DNA of 64,000 bases, from NCBI RefSeq assembly GCF_001655675.1, contig NZ_LYRP01000001.1, positions 62,001-126,000 of the forward strand, given 5' to 3'. A program made the translations under genes and the position numbers. The stretch comes from Mangrovibacter phragmitis (GTDB lineage: Bacteria; Pseudomonadota; Gammaproteobacteria; Enterobacterales; Enterobacteriaceae). Positions 53,816-61,470 of the stretch are shown here, in pieces (within the stretch, counting starts at the first letter, position 1; the number at the start of each line of letters is the position of its first letter). Below the pieces are notes generated by a model that was not told the DNA's origin, made no database searches, and saw only the letters and a list, made by a program, of their open reading frames with translations.

Positions 53816-53831
53816 GCAAAACACCAACATG

Positions 53832-53858
53832 TAAAAATCCCGCCTGTACCGGCGGGAT
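53832..53858 (-). terminator. Rho-independent terminator of the toxin-antitoxin operon
   Basis: A 9-bp stem AATCCCGCC / GGCGGGATT with a 6-base loop, followed on the minus strand by TTTAC after the stem (GGGATTTTTAC). It begins immediately at the toxin stop codon. Confidence 0.8.
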
Positions 53859-54548
53859 TCAGTCCCTGCCTGGCACAATCAACACACCCAACCGGGCTGC
53901 CAGGCTCAGCACATCTTCGTAAGTGGCGGCGTCGTTAACCAGGCTCTTAGCGCTTCCTGCCGGGCAAAGCGATGCGGGTTTTATTCTGTCACCAAACAAT
54001 ATCATTGCGCGCGCCGTGTCATCCTGTCTCGAAATCCACGCCAGGCCTTGTGCGCTTGTGCATTGCTGGTAAAGTTTTTCGGCCCATTTGCGGGTTACCG
54101 GGTATTGATCTTTTTCGGTGTCGATCAACTCTTTGCGGGTGATACCCAGCTTGCGCAGCGGCACTGTGGCAAGATCAAGCAGTTCCAGGTTCTCAGTGAC
54201 TTCAAGTGCCGAGAGTACCTGCCCGTTGAGCTTGTTTTTATCGTAAGTTTTGAGTCCTGGTGCAAAAGAGACATCGTGAAATACTGTTTCCATCATGGCA
54301 CAGTCGCTGGTCACGCCAGCGTACAAGGTAGGAATGGGTTCGCCTAGAGCATTTGTTATTGGGCTGAAACGCGCATTGCCCTGCAGGCCGGGGTTAAACT
54401 GGTCTGCGGCATACTGCTCAAGGTGCACCCGGTGTAACACCGTTCCTTTATTTAGTAAAAATATTGTTGTTTTTAGCGGGCCCGCATGAGGAAGCGGCGC
54501 GCCGCCCCCCTGCTCTGTCGTCTTAGTGCCGGTAGAACGCTTAGCCAT
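53859..54548 (-). CDS. RES-domain toxin
   Basis: A 229-residue protein whose residues about 30-215 fit the RES domain, named for conserved Arg, Glu and Ser: Arg in VLHRVH, Glu in CAMMETVFHD, Ser in LAWISRQDD. RES toxins of this class destroy NAD+ by an ADP-ribosyltransferase-like fold. It is the downstream partner of an Xre/MbcA/ParS-type antitoxin gene, overlapping it by 8 bases. The N-terminal 28 residues (Thr/Gly-rich, HAGPLKTT) are an extension. Full length, all three key residues present, so likely active. Confidence 0.85.
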   Translation of the reverse strand: MAKRSTGTKTTEQGGGAPLPHAGPLKTTIFLLNKGTVLHRVHLEQYAADQFNPGLQGNARFSPITNALGEPIPTLYAGVTSDCAMMETVFHDVSFAPGLKTYDKNKLNGQVLSALEVTENLELLDLATVPLRKLGITRKELIDTEKDQYPVTRKWAEKLYQQCTSAQGLAWISRQDDTARAMILFGDRIKPASLCPAGSAKSLVNDAATYEDVLSLAARLGVLIVPGRD

Positions 54549-55215
54549 GCGCTACGCCCTGAACTTCATCCCGGGCGGCATCGATTACCAAGTCTGGCTG
54601 TGTGGCCAGCATGTCCTGAGGCCGTTTTCCACCTAAAAAGCTGTTGGCCGACAGAAACCAGAACGCCATACCCCAGCCATCCTTTTGACCACCAAACACC
54701 TCAATTACCTTACCCAGCGCTTTCAGCGGACGGAAACCTTCGTTTTTATCCAACCCCCAGGCCGGGAAATAGTCGACACCGTTATGGTGGATGGCGAAAA
54801 TGCGCCCGGCTTTCTTCCATTTATTCGGCTGAGCGCTCGGATTCGCTGTGCTCAACTGCGCCAGGTGTGCCAGTTCGGCAGCATTTAGCCAGTCACCACT
54901 CTCCAGAACAGCTTTGCGTGCCTGTATCAGCATTGCTGCTTCTTTGATGATATGTGGTGGTGCGGGCGTTGGTGGCACCAGAGCTTCTGCCAGACGCTCA
55001 AGTGTTGTACGGCTTTGATGCTGCTGAAACAGGCCATACATGGAAGACGCCACGTTGGACAAATTTTCAAACAGGTGCTGTGTTCCGATATGGTTTTGAT
55101 GATCAACCGTGATAAGCAGCACTTGCTCAGCCTGTGATTTGGCAAGGCTGACTTTCACTTCTTTTGGGGTGCCAATCAGGGTGGAAACCCCTGTGTGCTC
55201 TTTTCGTACACTCAT
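54541..55215 (-). CDS. Antitoxin with MbcA/ParS-like toxin-binding domain and extended N-terminus
   Basis: A 224-residue protein upstream of the RES toxin. The C-terminal about 60 residues (AFWFLSANSFLGGKRPQDMLATQPDLV) fit the Xre-MbcA-ParS toxin-binding domain. The middle (GDWLNAAELAHLAQLSTANPSAQPNKWKKAGRIFAI) looks like an HTH. An N-terminal part of about 90 residues is extra compared with common antitoxins of about 130-150 residues. ATG 55215 is chosen for its AGGAG 8 bases upstream. It probably represses its own promoter in 55216-55448. Confidence 0.75.
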   Translation of the reverse strand: MSVRKEHTGVSTLIGTPKEVKVSLAKSQAEQVLLITVDHQNHIGTQHLFENLSNVASSMYGLFQQHQSRTTLERLAEALVPPTPAPPHIIKEAAMLIQARKAVLESGDWLNAAELAHLAQLSTANPSAQPNKWKKAGRIFAIHHNGVDYFPAWGLDKNEGFRPLKALGKVIEVFGGQKDGWGMAFWFLSANSFLGGKRPQDMLATQPDLVIDAARDEVQGVAHG

Positions 55216-55448
55216 GGATGTTCTCCTGTATGGGTTATCAATATGATTTAATAATACCATATCTGTGATAACCTTACACAAGCATCTTCAATGGATTCCA
55301 GCACTGCCCCGGGCAGGCGCTGCCGACTGAATTTCGCCAGGCGCATTCGGCTCCCCGGTACCTGAAGAATGGTGATTAACTTATTGCTGTTGCGGGCAAT
55401 ATTGTTATAACTAGTCTGCTGTGAAACAACTTTAAAAGGATTGTACCG

Positions 55449-56558
55449 ATGTCCGACAACGTACTCTTTTCACCTTTCACACTGAAAGGCCTGAATTTGC
55501 CAAACCGTATTGTAATGGCGCCAATGACCCGCGGTATGGCGCCAGAAGGGGTTCCGGGCCAGCCTAACGCCAGTTACTATCGCCGCCGTGCGGAAGGCGA
55601 AGCTGGCCTTATCCTGACCGAAGGTACTGTGGTCAACCGCCCTGCGTCACGTAACATGCCTGGCATTCCTTTCTTCTACGGCGAGCAGGCTCTGGCTGGC
55701 TGGAAGCAGGTGGTGGACGCCGTACACGCAGCAGGCGGTCGAATTGGCCCACAAATCTGGCATACGGGATCCACGCGAGCCAGCGGAGGATGGGAGCCAG
55801 ACGCACCAGTTGAAAGCCCTTCAGGCCTGGTTGGTCCGGGTGAGCCGCGAGGTGTCGCCATGACAGAAGAAGATATTGCAGATACTGTTGACGCTTTTGC
55901 CCGCGCGGCGGCAGATGCGCAGCGTCTGGGTTTTGACGTTGTGGAACTACATGGTGCGCATGGTTACCTAATCGATCAGTTTTTCTGGCAGGGTACTAAT
56001 CTGCGCACGGATTCCTTTGGCGGAAAAACTATTGCAGAGCGTTCCCGCTTTGCGGCTGATATCGTACGTGCGGTGCGCGCGGCAGTTGGTCCTGACTTCC
56101 CTCTCATTCTTCGCATCAGTCAGTGGAAACAGCAGGACTACTCTGCCCGTCTGGCTGAAACACCTCAGGAAATGACCGAATGGTTGGTGCCGCTGGTAGA
56201 CGCTGGTGTAGACATTCTGCACTGCTCACAACGCCGGTTCTGGGAGCCTGAATTCCCGAATATTGATGGCAGCGAAGGGCTTAACTTTGCAGGCTGGGCG
56301 AAAAAACTCACGGGTGCAGCCACTATCAGCGTGGGTTCTGTGGGGTTATCCGGTGATTTCTTTGGCGCCTTTGGCGGACAGGGTTCCGGCACGGCCGGGC
56401 TGGATAACCTGTATACCCGAATGGAACGTGGGGAGTTTGACCTGATAGCGGTTGGTCGTGCGCTATTATCAGACCCGCAGTGGGCGCACAAAGTTCGTGC
56501 AGGCCGTACAGACGAGCTACTCGGTTTTCGGGCTGAAGACCTCGCGGCGCTGAAATAA
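55449..56558 (+). CDS. Old yellow enzyme-family NADH:flavin oxidoreductase
   Basis: A 369-residue FMN-dependent ene-reductase. The barrel start FSPFTLKGLNLPNRIVMAPMTR binds FMN; the substrate site has HTGSTR (where many members have HxGR-like segments), and ELHGAHGYLIDQFFWQGTNLRTDSFGG is the family hallmark. DLIAVGRALLSDPQW near the end holds the FMN phosphate. It reduces activated alkenes or nitro compounds; the native substrate is unknown. It is not NemA by sequence. AAAGGA serves as SD. Monocistronic. Confidence 0.9.
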   Translation: MSDNVLFSPFTLKGLNLPNRIVMAPMTRGMAPEGVPGQPNASYYRRRAEGEAGLILTEGTVVNRPASRNMPGIPFFYGEQALAGWKQVVDAVHAAGGRIGPQIWHTGSTRASGGWEPDAPVESPSGLVGPGEPRGVAMTEEDIADTVDAFARAAADAQRLGFDVVELHGAHGYLIDQFFWQGTNLRTDSFGGKTIAERSRFAADIVRAVRAAVGPDFPLILRISQWKQQDYSARLAETPQEMTEWLVPLVDAGVDILHCSQRRFWEPEFPNIDGSEGLNFAGWAKKLTGAATISVGSVGLSGDFFGAFGGQGSGTAGLDNLYTRMERGEFDLIAVGRALLSDPQWAHKVRAGRTDELLGFRAEDLAALK

Positions 56559-56696
56559 GTGGCGGCGCTTACAGCTGCAATTTAATATGTGCCGGCCCAG
56601 GCCGGCATGGCATTAAAAGTTTTGTTGAACTCCCGGTTACCTCATGAATTAAATATGCTTCATTCGCCTGTTTTGAGTGGACACTACACAAGCCTC

Positions 56697-57293
56697 TCAA
56701 CTTTTTTTGCCAATGTTTTCTGGCGAATTGGCAGATAAATCATCCCAAAATTCCTGCAGGCGAATACGCAAGTAAAGTACGGCTTTGTGTTTTCTCGATA
56801 ACAGAGCCTGAATACTGGCACCTGTTTCTTCTGCCAGTGCCTGGTAGCTGTAACCGTCAAGCTCCGTCTTTTCAAACACCTCGCGCTGGATTTGCGGGAG
56901 TTCAGCCAGTGCTGCAGCCAGTTCATCCCACAACAATGCTTTCAGGTATTCATCTTCAGGGGTTTGCGGTACACCAAACAAGGTTTCTGCCAGCTCATCT
57001 TCCGCAAATTCATTTTCATCCCCCTGCACGGCCAGTCCGGAAAAAGGGAGTTCGCGTTTTTTGCGCCCCAAATCGGTTATTTCATTGCGGGCGGCACGAA
57101 ACAGCCAGGCGGCGACATTCTCGACCGGTTGTTCTACACGAAATAACTGATATGTGATTTCCTGCAGAATATCCTCCACATCATCAGGCCCACGAGAACG
57201 GCCACGAATAAAGGCCTGTAACCGCCCACGGCAAGCCGTGAGCGCGGAAACCAGACGTGATTTTGACCCACTCCCGCCTTTCACTTCATTCAT
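56697..57293 (-). CDS. ECF-type RNA polymerase sigma factor
   Basis: A 198-residue sigma factor with region 2 (AFIRGRSRGPDDVEDILQEITYQLF, then AWLFRAARNEITDLGRKK) and region 4 (LPQIQREVFEKTELDGYSYQALAEETGASIQALLSRKHKAVLYLR) only, as in ECF factors. It overlaps the upstream membrane-protein gene by 4 bases (ATGA). The linker between regions 2 and 4 is longer and more acidic than usual. The cognate promoter motif is not known, and no obvious repeated motif was found upstream of the pair. Confidence 0.88.
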   Translation of the reverse strand: MNEVKGGSGSKSRLVSALTACRGRLQAFIRGRSRGPDDVEDILQEITYQLFRVEQPVENVAAWLFRAARNEITDLGRKKRELPFSGLAVQGDENEFAEDELAETLFGVPQTPEDEYLKALLWDELAAALAELPQIQREVFEKTELDGYSYQALAEETGASIQALLSRKHKAVLYLRIRLQEFWDDLSANSPENIGKKS

Positions 57294-57724
57294 TGTTTAT
57301 CCGAGGTTTTTTCAGCTTCAGTACCCTGATCTGTGTTTTGTGGCGTATTGCATTCCTGGGGGGCTTGCCGTTGGCAGCGGCTGCCCCATTTATCTTCAAA
57401 CCAGGAACGGCGCTGGCGGATAAATTCATCACGTTGTTCCGGGGTCATTTGCATCCAGCGGTCATGCATTCGCCGGTGCATACCAAACATACCCGGGCGC
57501 ATACCCAGCCCGCCAAACAATATCCGGCATAAAACTAATAAGCCCAAAGCCTGCCAGAACCCAATACTTTTCACACCAATGATTGTCGGTAATAGAGCAT
57601 TCCACAGCGACATAACCAGTAGCCCCAGCGCGAAAACCACAATAACACTAATGATTAATGGCTTTGCAAAACGGTGGTGCCCTCTTCTGCCAAAACCCCG
57701 GCCATACATTTCAAAATCTCTCAT
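57290..57724 (-). CDS. Two-helix membrane protein paired with the ECF sigma factor
   Basis: A 144-residue protein, first gene of the pair (SD GAGG, spacing about 9). A Gly/Arg/His-rich start (MYGRGFGRRGHHRF) is followed by two membrane helices (about residues 21-45 and 57-75). A Met/His/Arg-rich stretch (GMRPGMFGMHRRMHDRWMQ) and MTPEQRDEFIRQRR follow, reminiscent of metal-responsive CpxP/ZraP-like sequences. By position it may be an anti-sigma or sensor partner, but it lacks a recognised anti-sigma domain. Confidence 0.65.
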   Translation of the reverse strand: MRDFEMYGRGFGRRGHHRFAKPLIISVIVVFALGLLVMSLWNALLPTIIGVKSIGFWQALGLLVLCRILFGGLGMRPGMFGMHRRMHDRWMQMTPEQRDEFIRQRRSWFEDKWGSRCQRQAPQECNTPQNTDQGTEAEKTSDKQ

Positions 57725-57951
57725 CTTAAAGCCTCATGTTATAGGTGAACGTTCTGTTAGTGAGGTAGACGAATGGCGCGCCAGAATATTGCTAAAAAAA
57801 TTCATCACCGTGTTTTTGTGTACGGGGCGTGGTCTGTTATGCCTCTTTTATAACCTCCGCTCATGAATCCTGGTTATAATTTATGCAATTGCCCAGGGTG
57901 TTTTTTGCCCGTTTTTTTCGCCATTGCCACTCATGAGTCAATTACGCTTTA

Positions 57952-57978
57952 TATTCTACTCACATTGTGAGTAGAATA
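57952..57978. promoter_or_regulatory. 27-bp perfect palindrome before the fic gene
   Basis: Arms TATTCTACTCACA (57952-57964) and TGTGAGTAGAATA (57966-57978) are exact complements around one central base, ending 28 bases before the Fic start. A shorter palindrome with the same core, ACTCATGAGT, lies 13 bases upstream (57929-57938). The position fits a repressor operator, possibly for the Fic protein's own C-terminal winged helix. Confidence 0.65.
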
Positions 57979-58006
57979 AGGCTGTTATTTGCCTCAGGAG
58001 AACGCT

Positions 58007-59110
58007 ATGTGGATATGGCAACAACCTTTGTGGCCTGAATTTACCTGGGATCCGGCCCCGCTGGTACCATTGCTGCGTGACACCCGCTTTTTACAGGGAA
58101 AACTTTATGGCAGCAGCCAGGTATTGAATTCAGCGCAAACCACGCTGGATACCCTGCTGGCGAATATTCTTTATTCAAGCGATATCGAAGGTGAACGTTT
58201 ACACGCCGGTTCGGTGCGCTCTTCACTGGCAACTCACCTGGGCGTGGATGATGAAATAACCTGGCCGGTTGATAAGCGCACTGAAGGCCTGGTGGAGTCG
58301 GCACTGGACGCCATCAATAATATCGATGAGCCTTTAACGGCGCAGCGCTTGCTGCACTGGCACTCACTGTTGTTTCCACCTGAAGATAAGTTGTTTAATG
58401 CGATTAAAGGTGGGCAGTTTCGGACTGGCCCGGTACAGGTCATTTCCGGGCGAATAGATAAGCCCGTCATCCATTTTGAAGGGCCTGATGCCATGCGGGT
58501 TGCGGGAGAAATGGATGCTTTTCTGCACTGGTTCAACACCAGCAGGCACGATGCCCAGGCTGACCCCATCTTACGGGCAGGTATTGCGCATTTGTGGTTT
58601 TTAACCATCCACCCTTTTGAAGATGGTAACGGCAGGATCGGGCGTTTAATCATGGATCTCGCACTGGCTCAGGCGGAGCATAACACGGTGCGTTTATATG
58701 CTATGTCGCGCACGATTAATACACACCGTAAAGAGTATTACGCAGTAATAGAACAAACTCAGCGTGGCGATATGGTGTTAACGCCGTGGCTTAACTGGTT
58801 TGTGCGTATGTTGCGCGTCTCAATTGAGGAAACACTCGGGCTGATTGACCAGACCCTGTTTAAAACCCATTACTGGCAGCGTTTTAACCAGGCGGCGCTG
58901 AACCCTGAGCAGATAAAAGTGATCAACCGAATGCTGGATGGTGACTTCCAGGATGGCATTAATAACAGCCAGTATAAAGCAGTCGCAAGGGTCAGCCGCG
59001 CCACTGCAACCCGCCACCTGGCGCAGCTGGTTGAACAGGGTTTTTTGGTGGGGAATGAAGGCGGCGGCAGAAGCACCCGCTATTCTTTGCCTGGTAAGGC
59101 GAGTGCCTGA
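58007..59110 (+). CDS. Fic-domain protein (AMPylator family) with DUF4172 and winged helix
   Basis: A 367-residue class II Fic protein. N-terminal DUF4172-like part (WIWQQPLWPEFTWD). Inhibitory helix motif SSDIEGE at residues 57-63, where Glu61 would block ATP alignment. Fic motif HPFEDGNGRIGR from His202, complete and so catalytically competent. A C-terminal winged helix (about 300-360, YKAVARVSRATATRHLAQLVEQG) could bind DNA or a target. ATG 58007 with AGGAG 6 bases upstream is used, not an upstream TTG. Fic enzymes transfer AMP to hydroxyl groups; the target is unknown. Confidence 0.9.
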   Translation: MWIWQQPLWPEFTWDPAPLVPLLRDTRFLQGKLYGSSQVLNSAQTTLDTLLANILYSSDIEGERLHAGSVRSSLATHLGVDDEITWPVDKRTEGLVESALDAINNIDEPLTAQRLLHWHSLLFPPEDKLFNAIKGGQFRTGPVQVISGRIDKPVIHFEGPDAMRVAGEMDAFLHWFNTSRHDAQADPILRAGIAHLWFLTIHPFEDGNGRIGRLIMDLALAQAEHNTVRLYAMSRTINTHRKEYYAVIEQTQRGDMVLTPWLNWFVRMLRVSIEETLGLIDQTLFKTHYWQRFNQAALNPEQIKVINRMLDGDFQDGINNSQYKAVARVSRATATRHLAQLVEQGFLVGNEGGGRSTRYSLPGKASA

Positions 59111-59589
59111 ATCACTGTTCCCCTTCCCTGCCGGAGCATTAAAGGCTATATCGCCGGGCTTTATTGGCGCAGTAACCCATGGGAAATTGTCACCGCAGAA
59201 CTCTTTCTTCGCCTGGTAGATAAAGCCCCCAGAAACTGGGGGCTGGAGAATAATATATTCAGCCCTGGAGCAGTAGTTATGTTGACGAGCCCGGTAGTGA
59301 ACGGAAAAATTACCTGGCATGGAGGCGAGACCAGGCCAATGGCAAATATAAACTGCCATGTCATGAGAAAATAAAAATTCGTGATGGCTGAGATATTATC
59401 TGATGATGTAAAACTGGGCCATTACCTGAAAGTAAGTAACATGATATTTTCCCCCTGCTGCGTTGTTCAGTATTAAAATGCCCCTGCAGGGCATTTCCCA
59501 TTTGTGCGATTAACACACCGCGCTTAACCGTTGGCATTATTTGTCAGGTAAACTGTGACAGTTTTATAAATTGCAAATGGAATCCTCAA
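59111..59589. other. 479-base intergenic region with two hairpins
   Basis: No supportable gene. It contains a 9-bp hairpin AGCCCCCAG / CTGGGGGCT (59224-59244), followed on the minus strand by TTTAT, and a second AAATGCCC / GGGCATTT (59476-59496), T-rich on both sides. The last 90 bases should hold the promoter of the LysR gene. Confidence 0.45.
59476..59496. terminator. Bidirectional terminator-like hairpin
   Basis: An 8-bp stem AAATGCCC / GGGCATTT with a 5-base loop; TTTCCCATTT follows on the plus strand and TTTTAATA on the minus strand. It is far from fic (365 bases), so what it terminates is unclear. Confidence 0.5.
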
Positions 59590-60504
59590 ATGGATCGACT
59601 ATCCAGCATGGCAATATATGTCAAGACTGTAGAACAAGGGTCTTTTGCCGCAGCTGCCGATATGCTGAATATGTCCTCTCAACTGGTTGGGAAACATGTT
59701 GCAGCGCTGGAAAACCACCTGGGTGTCAGGCTGATTAATCGCACTACCCGCCAGCACAGCCTCACGGAGGCCGGGCAAAATTTTTATGAGCGGGCCAAAA
59801 TTATTCTGGCGGAAGTTGAAGCTGCGGAATCCTTCGCAGAAGAAACCCGTATGGAGCCAAGGGGGCGTCTGAAAATCAATGCTCCGCATACTTTTGGTAT
59901 CAACGCCCTTTCACCGTTATTACCTGAATATATGGCGCGTTACCCGGAAGTGTCGGTTGAATTGACGCTCACTAACCGGATGATAGACCTGATTGATGAA
60001 GGCTATGATGCCGTTTTTCATGTGGGTGAACTTGAAGACAGCAGTCTGATGGCGCGCGTACTGGCTCCTTACCGGTTGATTACTTGTGCCTCCCCCCATT
60101 ACCTGGATAAAGCCGCACCGCTGAATCACCCGGCTGATTTACAGCGCCATGAATGTCTGGTTTTCGCGCACACCTCTCTGAGAACCCAGTGGGAGTTTGA
60201 AGGGCCTGATGGACTGATAAAGCAGCCAATTTCCGGGCGTCTCATGATGGATAATGGCGAAGCGCTGGTGAGTGCTGCTCTGGCCGGTTTCGGGGTAACC
60301 ACACAGCCATCTGAGCTGGTATTACCCTATATTCGTTCTGGTAAGCTTATCAGTGTGTTGCCTGATTACAGTGTGCCGGAACGTCCTTTATATATTGTGT
60401 ATGCCCAGGATCGTCGTCTGACTCCAAAGTTGCGTAGTTTTCTTGATTTTGCCGTTCAACATTTTGGTGATGACAGTAACCTGTCTGGTGTGCCTTTGGC
60501 GTAG
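59590..60504 (+). CDS. LysR-family transcriptional regulator
   Basis: A 304-residue regulator. HTH SFAAAADMLNMSSQLVGKHVAALENHLGVRLINRTTRQHSLTEAG, then a type II periplasmic-binding-like effector domain (RGRLKINAPHTFGINALSPLLPEYM). It belongs to the broad group with QLVGKHVAALE in the recognition helix, usually regulating nearby oxidoreductase or efflux genes. Here the neighbours are fic and a convergent MarA-like gene, so no target is evident. Confidence 0.88.
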   Translation: MDRLSSMAIYVKTVEQGSFAAAADMLNMSSQLVGKHVAALENHLGVRLINRTTRQHSLTEAGQNFYERAKIILAEVEAAESFAEETRMEPRGRLKINAPHTFGINALSPLLPEYMARYPEVSVELTLTNRMIDLIDEGYDAVFHVGELEDSSLMARVLAPYRLITCASPHYLDKAAPLNHPADLQRHECLVFAHTSLRTQWEFEGPDGLIKQPISGRLMMDNGEALVSAALAGFGVTTQPSELVLPYIRSGKLISVLPDYSVPERPLYIVYAQDRRLTPKLRSFLDFAVQHFGDDSNLSGVPLA

Positions 60505-60523
60505 CGCAAGGGTTACGGTGCCA

Positions 60524-60556
60524 ATAAAAAACCACTGTATCAGGCAATACAGTGGT
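60524..60556 (-). terminator. Rho-independent terminator of the MarA-like gene
   Basis: A perfect 10-bp stem ACCACTGTAT / ATACAGTGGT with a 6-base loop, followed on the minus strand by TTTTTTATTGG, 60 bases after the MarA-like stop. It can also stop LysR transcription from the other side, weakly. Confidence 0.88.
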
Positions 60557-60615
60557 GGCCCAGGAGGAGGCAAATCAGATAGCGCACATGAGTGGCTGAG
60601 AGTATGGCGTAACGT

Positions 60616-60948
60616 TTATTTTCGTTGTTCTTTGCGCCAGCGTCCGGGCGGCACATTGAAATAGTGTGAGAAAATACGGGTGAATGTCTGCTGGCTACTG
60701 AAACCATACTTAGTGGAGATGGTTAAAATAGAAACTTCATCGTTGGCCAGGTCGTTAGCTGCTTCCTGTATCTTCTTCTTACGAATATAATCCCCTACTG
60801 TCATCCCTGTTTCTTCCCTGAACAGCCGCTGAATATGCCAGCGTGAATAACCAGATATCTCCATAACATCAGTTATATTGATGGGATCATGGATATTTTC
60901 ATCAATCCATTTAACTAAATCACGAATAACATTTTTATGCAGTAACAT
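60616..60948 (-). CDS. MarA/SoxS/Rob-type AraC regulator, DNA-binding domain only
   Basis: A 110-residue protein made only of the two AraC HTH motifs (MEISGYSRWHIQRLFREETG and STKYGFSSQQTFTRIFSHYF), so no ligand domain. The length and layout match SoxS (107) and RamA (113), but it is clearly distinct from the MarA at 33987-34391 (for example KKKIQEAANDLANDEVSILTIST). It is not next to a soxR- or ramR-like gene, so its inducer is unknown. It probably recognises marbox-like sites. The long 5' region (to 61127) has no gene. Confidence 0.85.
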   Translation of the reverse strand: MLLHKNVIRDLVKWIDENIHDPINITDVMEISGYSRWHIQRLFREETGMTVGDYIRKKKIQEAANDLANDEVSILTISTKYGFSSQQTFTRIFSHYFNVPPGRWRKEQRK

Positions 60949-61429
60949 ACATCGTACTCTAAAGATAAATCAAAGAAGATATACCTGTTGTCATTAACAC
61001 AAATTTGCCGCAAATGTTGGCAAAGTAGAATGCAGGGAGCCAGTGCTCTTAACGTGACCAGTGTAGGTACACTTTTACGCAGGTATAAGTCAATCACCCA
61101 TGGTTTTATCAACTCATCAGGTGCCATGGGAGGCAGAGGTTTTGAAAATAAATTAATTTTTGCCGGGTTATAATTTTATGCAGGTTGTTACCTGTCTCTT
61201 TAATGCGTACTTGTTATCAAAAAGTTCATTTTGTAATGAAAATTCTACCTATATTTAAATTGCGAATAAATGGTTTTTTTATTTCGATACTCAAAACAAA
61301 ATGTTTTGAATCAGAGACTGGTGGGATAGCTCATGAAAAAAGAGCGATAAAAAAATTCTTTAAGAATAAAAGTGCAGAATATTTTTTAATAGCACATATT
61401 GCATAGACATCACTTGTGCAATACCTGTG
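60949..61429. other. AT-rich intergenic region
   Basis: About 480 bases between the MarA-like gene and the porin. Base composition is much more AT than the flanking genes. A 73-codon frame at 61185-61406 exists but has no SD and lysine/phenylalanine-biased content typical of AT-rich noise. No operator or RNA was recognised. Confidence 0.4.
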
Positions 61430-61454
61430 AAAAAGGCCTGCATATATGCAGGCC
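61430..61454 (-). terminator. Rho-independent terminator of the porin gene
   Basis: An 8-bp stem GGCCTGCA / TGCAGGCC with loop TATA (a 20-base perfect palindrome), followed on the minus strand by TTTTTCAC, 16 bases after the stop. Confidence 0.9.
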
Positions 61455-61470
61455 CGGGAGTAATAAATAA

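Noticed and set aside
53589-53819. A 76-codon minus-strand frame opposite the mini-ORF locus
   Set aside because: No SD and Cys/Arg/Ser-rich content; it reads through the complement of the better-supported plus-strand frames.
61185-61406. A 73-codon plus-strand frame in the AT-rich gap before the porin
   Set aside because: No SD, no homology cue, and amino-acid bias expected of AT-rich non-coding DNA.
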